The notes: generated from the letters alone by a model not told the origin. DNA of 45,131 nucleotides from CAYMUB01 sp964393545 (GCA_964393545.1 CAYMUB010000032.1:1-45131), one strand, 5' to 3'. Shown: positions 1-7,914, counted from the first letter of the stretch. Program-made: numbers and translations.

Positions 1-1
1 C

Positions 2-1219
2 TCAAAACCCAGTGGTCCCATCACTCTAACTTATTGGTGTTTATGGGAAGAAGACAGTTTAATAAAACCGTTAATTGAACAATACACAAAGCAAAACCCT
101 AATATTGTCATAAACTATGTTAAGCAATCCTCTATAAATTACAGGACCAGAGTCCAAACTCAAATTAGGGAAGGAGTAGGCCCGGATGTTTTTAGAATTC
201 ACAACTCCTGGATACCGATGTTTTTGTCTGATGTGACTCCAGCACCTGCAGATGTTTTTGGCTTAACCGACTATCGGAGTATATTCTATCATGTGGCTGA
301 GGAAAGTTTAGTTAAGAATAGTCAAATTTTAGCAGCCCCCATGGAAGTTGATGGCCTGGCTCTTTATTACAATGAAGATATTTTAAATGGTATAGGGGGC
401 AAGCCTCCTAAAAATTGGCAGGAGTTTATTGACCTAGCAACCAAAATGACTGTGAAAGATGCATCTGGTATTAAAACAGCTGGAGCAGCAATTGGTTCAA
501 CAGGCAATGTAGATCACTGGTCAGATTTGATAGCAATACTATTATTGCAACAACCTGGAGTTGATTTAACAAATGTAGCCACCCCTGCTGTAGCTGAAAT
601 ATTCAGGTTTTATACCGGATTTGTGATTGATCCAAAAAGAAAGACTTGGGATACTAACTTGCCAAATTCTACTCAAATGTTTGCCCAAGGCAGATTGGGT
701 TTTTACTTTGCTCCTTCTTGGAGGGCGCATGAACTGAGGGTAGCCAATCCTAATTTAAAGTTCAAAATTGTGTCTGTTCCCCAGTTATCTGGTAAAGCTG
801 TTGCCTATGCTTCGTTTTGGGCAGAGGCAGTTTCTAAAAATAGCAAAAATCCTAAAGAGGCTTGGAAGTTTATTAAATACTTAACCTCAGTAGAGGGAGA
901 AAAATTAGCTTATCAACAAGCAGCACAAATCAGGTTGTTTGGTGAGCCATACTCTCAAACTGTTTTAGCATCTGAGGTAAGCAGTGATCCAGTGGTGGGT
1001 GCATTTGTGACCCAGGGTCCAATTTACAAATCCTGGTATCTATCTTCTAGCACTTTTGATATAGGGATAAATGATGAAATGATTAAATATTTTGAAGATG
1101 GTATAAATGCCACTTTGCAGGGTACTCCTCCTGAAACAGCTTTACAAACAGTAGATAGAGGTGTAAAACAAGTATTGGATAAATATACTAAAGTTACTCC
1201 TGCTGCTAGTACAAAATAA
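2..1219 (+). CDS. ABC transporter extracellular solute-binding protein, 5' truncated by window edge
   Basis: This is the substrate-binding lipoprotein-type component of an ABC importer, of the family that binds sugars or oligosaccharides outside the cell. The reading frame is open from base 2, well before the first internal ATG at 218. The upstream residues read ITLTYWCLWEED, the usual first beta strand of mature family-1 binding proteins, so the true start and signal peptide lie left of the window. Later segments fit the fold: a cleft region around AAPMEVDGLALYYNED, a hinge, and a C-terminal helix bundle with a typical TSVEGEKLAYQQAAQ segment. The visible part is about 405 residues, close to full family length. 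No permease or ATPase genes follow; the next gene starts 6 bases after the stop. Substrate cannot be read from sequence. Confidence 0.85.
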   Translation, partial: SKPSGPITLTYWCLWEEDSLIKPLIEQYTKQNPNIVINYVKQSSINYRTRVQTQIREGVGPDVFRIHNSWIPMFLSDVTPAPADVFGLTDYRSIFYHVAEESLVKNSQILAAPMEVDGLALYYNEDILNGIGGKPPKNWQEFIDLATKMTVKDASGIKTAGAAIGSTGNVDHWSDLIAILLLQQPGVDLTNVATPAVAEIFRFYTGFVIDPKRKTWDTNLPNSTQMFAQGRLGFYFAPSWRAHELRVANPNLKFKIVSVPQLSGKAVAYASFWAEAVSKNSKNPKEAWKFIKYLTSVEGEKLAYQQAAQIRLFGEPYSQTVLASEVSSDPVVGAFVTQGPIYKSWYLSSSTFDIGINDEMIKYFEDGINATLQGTPPETALQTVDRGVKQVLDKYTKVTPAASTK

Positions 1220-1225
1220 CTTAAG

Positions 1226-2164
1226 ATGTTTAAAATATTACCGCAAGATCCTTTGGTAAATTTGTCTGCCCTGCTTGCCCAACCTGAAGTTTTAGAAGCT
1301 GAGGCAGGAAAACTTCAAAGATCTATTGCTTGGGAAACTATGGTGAGTAGAGGAGTAAAAGGATTTATGAAATATGGAATTTTCTTTGGTGCTCTTTGGG
1401 TTGGCGGGATAAAATATCCTGAGGTAACAGGACTTTTTAGATCAGGGTATTTATACTGGAGGTATGTTGATGATGTAGCTGATAATGATAGACCGTTACC
1501 TCAAGGATATAATAACAAAACAGAATATTTGCATAACAAAAGAACTACCCTCACTAGGTTGTTTGATAATTCTACAAAAATATTTTATGGAGAAAGACCA
1601 GATATATTGTTAGTTTATTATCACTCTTTAGCAGCAAGGTACGGTATAGATTTAACTCAAGAATCTTTTGATATTTTAGATACTATTATTTTTGATGAAG
1701 AAAGAGCAAGGCAAAGAAAAGTAGCTACGCAGGCAGAACTGGATGTTTATTTCGCAATGTTAGATTCCTCCTATATAAAAGGTACTTTAAAAATAACTAG
1801 AGAAGATGGTTATACTAAAGAGCTTAGTCCTTTAAGTAAGGCAGTAAGTAAATTCTATACTTTGAGAGATTTCCCAAAAGATTTTAAACAGGGTTTGATT
1901 AACATTTCTCGTGAAGATATTGATAAGTATAATGTTGATTTGTCTAAACTAGATGGAAGATCTACAGTAGCAGAGCTCATAACCTATGAACCGATAAAGA
2001 ATTGGTACAGAGATTATGCTGAAGTAGGCCTTAAATTGTTAGATGAGTCAGATGCCAGATTAGGTGAATTAAAATTAAAACCTTTAACTGGTTTTGTATT
2101 AAGGCAACGCTATGAGAGAGCTGCTAAAAAAGGATTAACCAGATATGCCCAAATGGCTGCTTAA
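1226..2164 (+). CDS. Squalene/phytoene synthase-like protein (trans-isoprenyl diphosphate synthase, head-to-head type)
   Basis: I assign this 312-residue protein to the squalene/phytoene synthase superfamily from its two aspartate motifs. The first is YWRYVDDVADND near residues 77-88, matching the family YxxxRxxDDxxD pattern (D82, D83, D86). The second is RDFPKDFKQGLINIS near 214-228, matching RDxxxDxxxGxxYLP (D215, D219), followed by a DIDKY segment like the family's DExxxxG region. In characterised members these motifs bind Mg-diphosphate during head-to-head condensation of C15 or C20 prenyl diphosphates. The remainder is very divergent, so the substrate, and even activity, is uncertain. 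The start lies 6 bases after the binding-protein stop with no clear ribosome-binding site. The 3' end overlaps murB on the other strand by 4 bases. No desaturase or cyclase gene is nearby. Confidence 0.65.
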   Translation: MFKILPQDPLVNLSALLAQPEVLEAEAGKLQRSIAWETMVSRGVKGFMKYGIFFGALWVGGIKYPEVTGLFRSGYLYWRYVDDVADNDRPLPQGYNNKTEYLHNKRTTLTRLFDNSTKIFYGERPDILLVYYHSLAARYGIDLTQESFDILDTIIFDEERARQRKVATQAELDVYFAMLDSSYIKGTLKITREDGYTKELSPLSKAVSKFYTLRDFPKDFKQGLINISREDIDKYNVDLSKLDGRSTVAELITYEPIKNWYRDYAEVGLKLLDESDARLGELKLKPLTGFVLRQRYERAAKKGLTRYAQMAA

Positions 2165-3093
2165 ATTGAAGGAAGATTTATTAGTTGAACTTCAGGTTCT
2201 AAGGTGATATTAAATTTTTCTTTAACTTTTTGGGCATATTTTTTAGCTAAAGCATAAAAATCTGAAGCCTTGCCTTTGCCTTTGTTTATAAACAAATTAG
2301 CATGATAAGAAGCTATCTCAATATCACCTAAAGAATCTCCTCTGGCTCCTACCATTTCCAGCAAACTTCCAGCAGGTAATTTCCCATAAACTATTTTTTC
2401 TTCAGGGATTTTTCTTAAAATCTCTTTAGGCAATTTTTCTGCTATTAAGTTTTTGAAAAAAGATCCGGGACATTTAATCCCTTTTGGATATTTAATAAGT
2501 CTTTTTTCTAAAATCTCATCAGCCTCTTTTCTTAAATCTTTGCTTTTACCAATCTCTAACTTGAAAACAACCTCTAAAATAATTAAGCCATTTCTTTTAA
2601 CAATACTATCCCTATAATCAAATTCACACTCTTCTTTTAGTAAAGTGATAATCTCTAAAGTTTGAGGATTTAAACAGGTAACCTCTCTGATATAATCTGA
2701 AATGGTTTGTCCATAAGCTCCGGCATTGCCAAAAACTGCCCCTCCTAAAGTTCCAGGAATTCCATTTAATTTTTGCAGTCCAGATAAGTTATGAGCAATA
2801 GAATAATCTACTAAATTTTGTAAACTCATACCGCTTTTTACTTTTAACCATCTAACTACTTTAGTAATTCCTTCTATCTCATTTCTAATAACTAAACAAT
2901 TTACCCCTGCATCATTTACCAATAAATTGCTGCCTCCCCCAATTATTAAAAATGGCAACTGATATTGTTTTGCATACTGAAGAACTTCAGTTAAATGCTG
3001 CTCAGAATTAACAGCCATAAATAACCTGGCTGGTCCACCAATTTGCAGGGTAGTGACATTTTTTAAAGGATAATTTTCTTCAAACTTAAGCAT
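2161..3093 (-). CDS. murB: UDP-N-acetylenolpyruvoylglucosamine reductase
   Basis: MurB is the cytoplasmic FAD enzyme that reduces UDP-GlcNAc-enolpyruvate to UDP-MurNAc with NADPH, the second committed step of peptidoglycan synthesis. The 310-residue product has the FAD_binding_4 domain with LIIGGGSNLLVNDAG (about residues 50-64) and LNGIPGTLGGAVFGNAGAYG (about 109-128). The C-terminal MurB domain carries CPGSFFKN (about 209-216), whose serine is the usual proton donor, and a closing LEPEVQLI with the conserved glutamate. The length fits type II (short) MurB. The start is an ATG preceded 7 nt upstream by a perfect TATAAT, so the mRNA is predicted to begin at or next to the start codon. It is divergent from the nucleotidyltransferase gene at 3129. 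Confidence 0.95.
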   Translation of the reverse strand: MLKFEENYPLKNVTTLQIGGPARLFMAVNSEQHLTEVLQYAKQYQLPFLIIGGGSNLLVNDAGVNCLVIRNEIEGITKVVRWLKVKSGMSLQNLVDYSIAHNLSGLQKLNGIPGTLGGAVFGNAGAYGQTISDYIREVTCLNPQTLEIITLLKEECEFDYRDSIVKRNGLIILEVVFKLEIGKSKDLRKEADEILEKRLIKYPKGIKCPGSFFKNLIAEKLPKEILRKIPEEKIVYGKLPAGSLLEMVGARGDSLGDIEIASYHANLFINKGKGKASDFYALAKKYAQKVKEKFNITLEPEVQLINLPSI

Positions 3094-3100
3094 AGGTCAC

Positions 3101-3106
3101 ATTATA
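3101..3106 (-). promoter_or_regulatory. -10 box of murB (leaderless type)
   Basis: A perfect TATAAT lies on the minus strand, with 7 nt between it and the murB ATG at 3093. A transcript starting at the usual distance would have essentially no 5' leader. On the plus strand an overlapping TATACT (3103-3108) could serve the divergent gene at 3129. No good -35 is seen. Confidence 0.6.
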
Positions 3107-3128
3107 CTATTTATGGTAAATTACCTTC

Positions 3129-4058
3129 ATGGAGAAGGCTATTTTAAAAACTTTAATTTATGCGGATATTTTTGATTACCCTTTAACCATCTATGAAATC
3201 CATAAATGGCTAATTGGAAAAAAGTCTAACCTAAGACAAATAGAAAAAGCACTAAAAAGTTTAAGTAAAACTTCCCTTCGGGGGCCCGAAGTAAAAAAAC
3301 AAAAAGATTATTATTTTTTACCACACAGATCAAAGTTGGTTTCTAAAAGACAAAGCAGACAAAAGCAAGCCAGGGAGTATTTTAAAAAAGCTCAGCTTTT
3401 AGCTAATGTTTTAAGAATTATTCCTTGGATTAAACTGGTGGGTGTATCAGGAGGGTTGGCCATGGAAAATACTCAAAAAAAAGATGATATAGATTTGTTT
3501 ATTATCACTTCAAAGAATCGTTTATGGATTAGCAGGTTACTGGCTTTAGGTTTACTTTCTTTAATAAAACAAAGAAGAAAAGTTACAGATCAAAAATCTC
3601 AAGTGGCTGGAAAACTTTGTTTAAATATTTTACTTGAGGAGGATAAGTTAGCTCAAAAACAACAGGATATTTATCTGGCTCATGAAATTTTACAAATGAA
3701 AGTTTTGTGGCAAAGAGCTGGGATATATTATAAATATTTAACAGATAATGAGTGGGTTTTTAAATTTTTACCTAATTGGATCGGACCGACGAAGTCGGGA
3801 AATCGCTTGCAAAAAGTTTCCAGTGGAAAGTTTTTGACAAGGGAGGATACCATAATGACAATAGTAGAGGATTTAGCTAGAAAGTTTCAACTAAAGATAA
3901 TGGGACAACCACAAGGCATGGAAAGAATAAAAGATGGAGCATTATACTTTCACCCCAATGATATTAGACCTCAAATACTTAAGGAGTATAGAATGAAGTT
4001 GAAGAAACTTTCTGTAGATCTATTTTCTTCTGGTGAGAGCACGGTTCACCTTATCTAA
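3129..4058 (+). CDS. Winged-helix plus nucleotidyltransferase-fold protein
   Basis: The product has 309 residues. Residues 1-70 look like a winged-helix domain (a small helical segment YADIFDYPLTIYEIHKWL, then LRQIEKALKSLSK). Residues 103-127 give a minimal nucleotidyltransferase core, GVSGGLAMEN followed by DDIDLFIIT; the DxD pair D120/D122 would bind metal. The family transfers nucleotides to varied substrates, so target and activity are unknown. Two GC-rich perfect palindromes sit inside the gene in frame, at 3276-3291 and 3786-3798, in regions that look like variable loops. The start ATG follows a possible TATACT by about 20 nt. The 3' end overlaps the convergent gene by 39 bases, and the last dozen residues may be a poorly conserved extension. 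Confidence 0.6.
   Translation: MEKAILKTLIYADIFDYPLTIYEIHKWLIGKKSNLRQIEKALKSLSKTSLRGPEVKKQKDYYFLPHRSKLVSKRQSRQKQAREYFKKAQLLANVLRIIPWIKLVGVSGGLAMENTQKKDDIDLFIITSKNRLWISRLLALGLLSLIKQRRKVTDQKSQVAGKLCLNILLEEDKLAQKQQDIYLAHEILQMKVLWQRAGIYYKYLTDNEWVFKFLPNWIGPTKSGNRLQKVSSGKFLTREDTIMTIVEDLARKFQLKIMGQPQGMERIKDGALYFHPNDIRPQILKEYRMKLKKLSVDLFSSGESTVHLI
3276..3291. repeat. GC-rich palindrome inside a coding region
   Basis: A perfect inverted repeat, CTTCGGG-GG-CCCGAAG, lies in frame in the nucleotidyltransferase-fold gene and is much more GC-rich than its surroundings. It encodes part of an SLRGPEV segment. Confidence 0.6.
3786..3798. repeat. Second GC-rich palindrome inside the same gene
   Basis: A perfect inverted repeat, CCGAC-GAA-GTCGG, lies within a longer imperfect palindrome (about 3780-3804). 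It encodes part of a GPTKSGN segment and stands out from the AT-rich flanks. Confidence 0.6.
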
Positions 4059-5018
4059 TTCCTCTTGAATGGTCTTTTTATGACTAATTAACCCCTCTTT
4101 TGATATCCAAGCAATATGAATCTCCTGATTCCCTACATCTTTAGGCATCAAAGTTATCACTCTGTTAAAATTTCTGATATAATGTAAAACAGTGGAAGCA
4201 TATCCAGCGCGTGGTTTCTCCACTTGAAAACCAAATTTTTCAGCTATGCGGGGATTAACTATATGTGAAGTACCTTTAAAGGCAGTAAAATTTTGAAACC
4301 ATGGATCTGTTTCTGATTTATTTGCCAGATTAACTAATCCTTCCAGAACTCCGCTTGCAACAGTTAGAGCTCTTTTCGTTCGATCTTTCTTAAATCTCAT
4401 TCTCCAAAGTTTTGTAAAACTTGATATGCTTAATTCTCCAACAGTATCGTCAAGTCCTATCTTTGTTCCATCAGTCAAAACTTTTTCTTCCGTAACCCTG
4501 TTCCTGTTAACTTGTAAAAATCCACTTAATCCTTTTCGTCTTGCGAAAAGAGAGACAAATTCGCCGGCTAGTAAAACTTCGGCTGCTGAGGTGACTGTAA
4601 CCGCCAATTCCGGATGACCTAAGGCTGACGCAACAAGAGATGAAAGCCCCACCATCCCTACTGAACCTACCACAATCTGCATATTTGTTTCTGCTGTGGG
4701 ATAGAGAAAGGTATTTCTAAGGACCCTCAAAGGATCTTGTCTAAAACCTCTAAGTTTTTCTTGGGGGGTATTCACCTGAGTTAGGTTACTGGGGAGGGTG
4801 TTAGCAACAGGAATTGATGCAGCTCTTAAAGCCTTAAGTGCTGGAGTATTAGACGATTCGGGATTAACCTTGGAGTCTGCTTGTTCAGTCTCTACAGAAC
4901 TTTGCTTAGACATTTCAAGAAATGATCCCGCAACTTCCTGTATTCCTCCAAAAGGAGGAATGGGAGGAGCGTCAACATCCCTTGCGTCTGGTGTAAATTT
5001 AGGCTGACCTTCGGGCAT
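4020..5018 (-). CDS. Hypothetical protein with central membrane hairpin
   Basis: I do not recognise this 332-residue protein. The first 100 residues are rich in Pro, Ser, Asn and Gln and look disordered. Residues about 112-158 form one or two hydrophobic segments (IVVGSVGMVGLSSLVASAL and a following VTSAAEVLLAGEFVSLF). The C-terminal 170 residues are soluble, mixed alpha/beta and basic, ending in RRK. Serine, proline and CGN arginine codons are more frequent than in neighbours, which hints at a different history. The start ATG lies 11 nt after a TACAAT (5030-5035, minus strand). The 3' end overlaps the convergent gene by 39 bases. Membrane association is an inference from hydrophobicity only. 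Confidence 0.6.
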   Translation of the reverse strand: MPEGQPKFTPDARDVDAPPIPPFGGIQEVAGSFLEMSKQSSVETEQADSKVNPESSNTPALKALRAASIPVANTLPSNLTQVNTPQEKLRGFRQDPLRVLRNTFLYPTAETNMQIVVGSVGMVGLSSLVASALGHPELAVTVTSAAEVLLAGEFVSLFARRKGLSGFLQVNRNRVTEEKVLTDGTKIGLDDTVGELSISSFTKLWRMRFKKDRTKRALTVASGVLEGLVNLANKSETDPWFQNFTAFKGTSHIVNPRIAEKFGFQVEKPRAGYASTVLHYIRNFNRVITLMPKDVGNQEIHIAWISKEGLISHKKTIQEELDKVNRALTRRK

Positions 5019-5084
5019 ATCTACTTACCATTGTATCAAATGATCAAAAGTTTAGTTCAATCACCAAAACTTTTTCAGCACATA

Positions 5085-5113
5085 TTGACACGATTAGAAA
5101 CGTTTAGTACAAT
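5085..5113 (+). promoter_or_regulatory. Consensus sigma-70 promoter of the HTH/PIN pair
   Basis: TTGACA (5085-5090), a 17-nt spacer and TACAAT (5108-5113) form a near-perfect promoter. Only 6 nt separate the -10 box from the ATG at 5120, so the transcript should be leaderless. Confidence 0.8.
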
Positions 5114-5119
5114 GTAGTC

Positions 5120-5386
5120 ATGTTTAGCACTGCAATAACACCAAAAGTCTATACTCCAGAAGAAGTTGCTGGTATTCTGAAATTGAGTAAAAACACAATC
5201 TATGAACTGATAAATAAAGGGAAACTTATTGCTAAAAGAATTGGTAAAGTATATAGGATTCCTGCAAGCTCTATTGCCTTTGCATTTACTGGTTTAGATT
5301 ACGACCTTTATAACGCAGAACAAAAAGACATAGAGAATCTTCCCAAAATAGAAGAAGCATTGTCAAAAGCTAGGTCAAAATCCTAA
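5120..5386 (+). CDS. Helix-turn-helix (excisionase/MerR-type) DNA-binding protein, putative antitoxin
   Basis: The product has 88 residues. The N-terminal 55 match the HTH_17 excisionase-like domain: YTPEEVAGILKLSKNTIYEL, then INKGKLIAKRIGKVYRIP, i.e. the recognition helix followed by the wing. The C-terminal 30 residues are charged and acidic and could bind the partner. It begins immediately behind a consensus promoter with no 5' leader and is followed 6 bases later by a PIN-domain gene. Pairing of a small DNA-binding protein with a PIN RNase is the usual layout of VapBC-like type II toxin-antitoxin loci, so an antitoxin/repressor role is inferred. A stand-alone regulator is the alternative. 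Confidence 0.75.
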   Translation: MFSTAITPKVYTPEEVAGILKLSKNTIYELINKGKLIAKRIGKVYRIPASSIAFAFTGLDYDLYNAEQKDIENLPKIEEALSKARSKS

Positions 5387-5392
5387 GAGATA

Positions 5393-5824
5393 ATGTTGCA
5401 TAAAGTATTTGTAGACTCGGATGTCATTATTTCTTCGTTACTTTCTTCCTCTGGAGCAGCCTATTTGCTTTTAAATAAAATTGAAAACCTGAAACTTATC
5501 ATATCCCCCTTGTCTTTAAAGGAATTAAAAATTGTAACTAAGCGCTTAGGTATAAATGAGGATAAATTAGATCTTCTCATTCAAGAGAGATTTTCCATGA
5601 TACCTTTGTTAGGAGACATCAAGAAAAGAATACAATCATTTCAGCAATATGTATTAGATCAAAATGATGCTCATATTATTCTTGGAGCAAAAAATGTTAA
5701 TGCTAATTTTCTTATTACCTATAATACCAGGCACTTTAAAGCAGATTCTATAAATGAGGATTTAAATATTATAGTTTTGACTCCAGCTATGTTTTTACAA
5801 TATCTAAGAAGTTTAACAATATAA
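5393..5824 (+). CDS. PIN-domain protein, putative VapC-like toxin
   Basis: This 143-residue protein has a PIN-domain RNase pattern: VFVDSDVIISS at the N-terminus (D8, with D10), E44 in LSLKELK, D92 in QNDAHIILGAK, and a final strand LITYNTRHFK. PIN toxins use a cluster of acidic residues to hold Mg/Mn and cut RNA. The fourth acidic position appears to be Asn (N111), which is tolerated in some PIN families but could lower activity. The gene follows the HTH gene by 6 bases (start ATG 5393) and is presumably cotranscribed from the promoter at 5085. No terminator is visible before the groES operator. RNA targets are unknown. Confidence 0.75.
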   Translation: MLHKVFVDSDVIISSLLSSSGAAYLLLNKIENLKLIISPLSLKELKIVTKRLGINEDKLDLLIQERFSMIPLLGDIKKRIQSFQQYVLDQNDAHIILGAKNVNANFLITYNTRHFKADSINEDLNIIVLTPAMFLQYLRSLTI

Positions 5825-5844
5825 GGATTTCTAATGATAAATTT

Positions 5845-5871
5845 TTAGCACCCCTTGACAAGAAGTGCTGA
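5845..5871 (+). promoter_or_regulatory. CIRCE-like operator (HrcA site) of groESL
   Basis: The inverted repeat TTAGCACCC-N9-AAGTGCTGA matches the CIRCE consensus TTAGCACTC-N9-GAGTGCTAA at 8 of 9 positions on the left arm and 7 of 9 on the right. The N9 loop contains the -35 box. Bound HrcA repressor would therefore block polymerase; heat stress relieves this in known systems. hrcA itself is not in the window. Confidence 0.85.
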
Positions 5872-5883
5872 ATTCTGTATAAA
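5855..5883 (+). promoter_or_regulatory. groESL sigma-70 promoter
   Basis: TTGACA (5855-5860), a 17-nt spacer and TATAAA (5878-5883). Transcription should start near 5890, leaving a leader of about 48 nt with a Shine-Dalgarno GAGGAA just before the groES ATG. Unlike most promoters in the window it is not leaderless. Confidence 0.8.
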
Positions 5884-5937
5884 GTAATCCGCAGTCTGCC
5901 CCCCGAAGATTTTCATTAGTTTACATTGAGGAACGAA

Positions 5938-6261
5938 ATGCCAAAAGTCAAAAAGAATACAACTTCAAAAATGAATATTAAACCCTTAATAGGTTATGTG
6001 TTAGTTGAGCCATCTAGTGCAGATACTAAAACTGCTTCAGGGATAATTCTTCCAGAGTCAGCCCAGGAAAAACCAGCTCAAGGAACAGTAGTTGCTTGTG
6101 GTGATGAGATGATTTTTGAAAATGGTAAAACTTTAAAATGTCCAGTTAAGGCAGGAGATAAAGTTGTTTATAAAAAATGGGGTGGAGATGAAATTAAAGT
6201 TTCAGGAGTAGAATACAAACTAGTAAAATTTGATGACTTAATGGCAATTTTAGAAGGATAA
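5938..6261 (+). CDS. groES: Co-chaperonin GroES
   Basis: GroES is the heptameric lid of the GroEL folding chamber. The core NIKPLIGYVLVEP, the mobile loop region with KTASGIILPES, and VVACGDE-VVYKKWGGDE-KLVKFDDL are typical. I choose the ATG at 5938, which has a GAGGAA ribosome-binding site 4 nt upstream; the TTG at 5926 is inside that site. This gives 107 residues, about 11 more than the usual 96, because of a basic N-terminal extension (MPKVKKNTTSK). An internal ATG at 5971 would give the canonical length. It is the first gene of the CIRCE-controlled operon, with groEL 4 bases downstream. Confidence 0.97.
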   Translation: MPKVKKNTTSKMNIKPLIGYVLVEPSSADTKTASGIILPESAQEKPAQGTVVACGDEMIFENGKTLKCPVKAGDKVVYKKWGGDEIKVSGVEYKLVKFDDLMAILEG

Positions 6262-6265
6262 AAAT

Positions 6266-7885
6266 ATGGCAAAAGCATTAAAATTTGGAAGTGAGGCAAG
6301 AGAAAGTTTGTTAAAAGGAATAAATCTTTTAACAGATGCTGTGGCAATCACTCTAGGCCCTAAAGGTAGAAATGTGGCTTTGGATAAAAAATGGGGAGCT
6401 CCTAATGTAGTGCACGATGGAGTAACTGTGGCCAAAGAAATTGATCTTGAGGATCCATTTGAAAATATGGGAGCTCAACTTTTGAAAGAAGCTGCTTCCA
6501 AAACAGCTGATGTAGCTGGAGATGGAACTACTACAGCCACCATTTTAGCCAAAGCCATTGTGACAGAAGGTTTGAAAAATATCCAAGCAGGTTCAAATCC
6601 CATGATTTTGAAAAAAGGTATTGAAAAAGCAGTGGTTGCTTTAGTGGAAGAATTAAAGAAGATGAGTAAGAAAATCTCTACTCAGGGAGAGGTGGCTCAG
6701 GTGGCTACCATTTCTGCTGCAGATTCAACTATTGGTAATTTAATTGCTGAGGCTTTGGAAAAAGTAGGTAAAGATGGAGTAATCACAGTTGAAGATGGAA
6801 AAACTATGGATATGACTGTTGATTATAAAGAAGGAATGGAATTTGATAAGGGATTTGTCTCTCCTTACTTTGTGACAGATACAGATAAAATGGAAGCTTC
6901 AATTGAGGATGCGTATATTTTGATTACTGATAAAAAGATCTCCTCAGCAGCTGATTTAGTGCCATTTTTAGAAAAGTTTGTGGCTGTTTCCAAAAATTTG
7001 GTCATCATTGCTGATGAGGTTGAGGGTGAAGCTTTAGCCTTACTGGTTGTTAATAAACTCAGGAGCACCTTTAATGTTTTGGCAGTTAAAGCTCCGGGTT
7101 TTGGTGACAGAAGAAAAGAGATGCTGGAAGATATAGCCATTTTAATAGGCGGAACAGTTATTTCTGAAGATACAGGTAAAAAATTTGAATCAGTTGAGAT
7201 TGATGATTTAGGCAGAGCAGGTAGAGTAACTTCTGACAAGGATAATACTTTAATAGTTGATGGAAAAGGAACCAAAGGTAAAATTGAAGCTAGAATTGGA
7301 CAAATCAGACGGGAATTAAGAGCATCTGACAGCGAATTTGATAAGGAAAAATTACAAGAAAGACTGGCTAAACTAACTGGCGGAGTAGCGGTAATTAATG
7401 TGGGAGCAGCAACAGAGGTAGAACTTAAAGAGAAAAAAGAAAGAGTAATTGATGCAGTAGCTGCTACCAAAGCTGCAATTGAAGAAGGAATTGTAGCTGG
7501 TGGAGAAATCGCTTTACTCAGAGCAATGAGGGTATTGGATGCTGTTTTAACAGAAGGAGCAGAGGAAAAGGTTGGAGTGGAGATTGTTAAGAAGGCTTTG
7601 GAACAGCCTTTCAGGATATTAATCAAAAATGCCGGTATGGATGATGGGATTGCTTTATCAAAAGTAATGGCCTCCAATGGTTCAATGGGAATTGATGTTT
7701 TAGACGGACAGTTAAAAGATTTGATTAAAGCTGGAATCATAGATCCTGTCAAAGTAACCCGCTCAGCTTTGCAAAATGCTGCCTCTGTGGCTGTGATGGT
7801 ACAAACTACAGAGGTTTTAGTAACAGACGCTCCTGAAAAGCACCCGGCTCCTCCAATGCCTCCCGGCGGCATGCCGGAATATTAA
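6266..7885 (+). CDS. groEL: Chaperonin GroEL
   Basis: This is the 60-kDa chaperonin, forming double heptameric rings that refold proteins with ATP and GroES. The 539 residues include TLGPKGRNVALDK, the nucleotide loop GDGTTTATILA (catalytic region), apical-domain segments such as KAPGFGDRRKEMLEDIAILIGG, and ERVIDAVAATKAAIEEGIVAGG with the conserved ATPase aspartate. A GAAGGA ribosome-binding site precedes the ATG. The C-terminus reads APPMPPGGMPEY rather than a long GGM repeat. The last roughly 15 codons are conspicuously GC-rich compared with the rest of the gene. A more AT-rich second copy of the last ten codons lies at 8801-8830, beyond the Bro-N gene, which suggests the tail was replaced by an insertion. 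Confidence 0.98.
   Translation: MAKALKFGSEARESLLKGINLLTDAVAITLGPKGRNVALDKKWGAPNVVHDGVTVAKEIDLEDPFENMGAQLLKEAASKTADVAGDGTTTATILAKAIVTEGLKNIQAGSNPMILKKGIEKAVVALVEELKKMSKKISTQGEVAQVATISAADSTIGNLIAEALEKVGKDGVITVEDGKTMDMTVDYKEGMEFDKGFVSPYFVTDTDKMEASIEDAYILITDKKISSAADLVPFLEKFVAVSKNLVIIADEVEGEALALLVVNKLRSTFNVLAVKAPGFGDRRKEMLEDIAILIGGTVISEDTGKKFESVEIDDLGRAGRVTSDKDNTLIVDGKGTKGKIEARIGQIRRELRASDSEFDKEKLQERLAKLTGGVAVINVGAATEVELKEKKERVIDAVAATKAAIEEGIVAGGEIALLRAMRVLDAVLTEGAEEKVGVEIVKKALEQPFRILIKNAGMDDGIALSKVMASNGSMGIDVLDGQLKDLIKAGIIDPVKVTRSALQNAASVAVMVQTTEVLVTDAPEKHPAPPMPPGGMPEY
7856..7885 (+). repeat. GroEL 3' tail, copy A (in groEL)
   Basis: The last 10 codons of groEL encode MPPGGMPEY-stop with GC-rich third positions (CCC, GGC, GGC, CCG). 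It matches copy B at 8801-8830 at 23 of 30 bases, in the same order and ending in the same TAT/TAA. Confidence 0.75.
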
Positions 7886-7890
7886 GGATT

Positions 7891-7914
7891 GGGGGAATCC
7901 CCCTGTTTATTTAT
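7891..7914 (+). terminator. Hairpin after groEL, possible terminator
   Basis: The stem GGGGG-AAT-CCCCC (7891-7903) is followed by a T-rich TGTTTATTTAT tract. It lies just after the groEL stop, inside the putative inserted segment. The T tract is interrupted, so termination may be partial. Confidence 0.55.

Noticed and set aside
3101..3128. Possible longer or shifted start for the gene at 3129 (ATG at 3113)
   Set aside because: The ATG at 3113 is out of frame with the gene.
6865..7872. Long antisense open frame (335 codons) across groEL
   Set aside because: It is a shadow of groEL: Ser/Thr/Leu-rich low-quality composition with no family match, and groEL is certain on the other strand.
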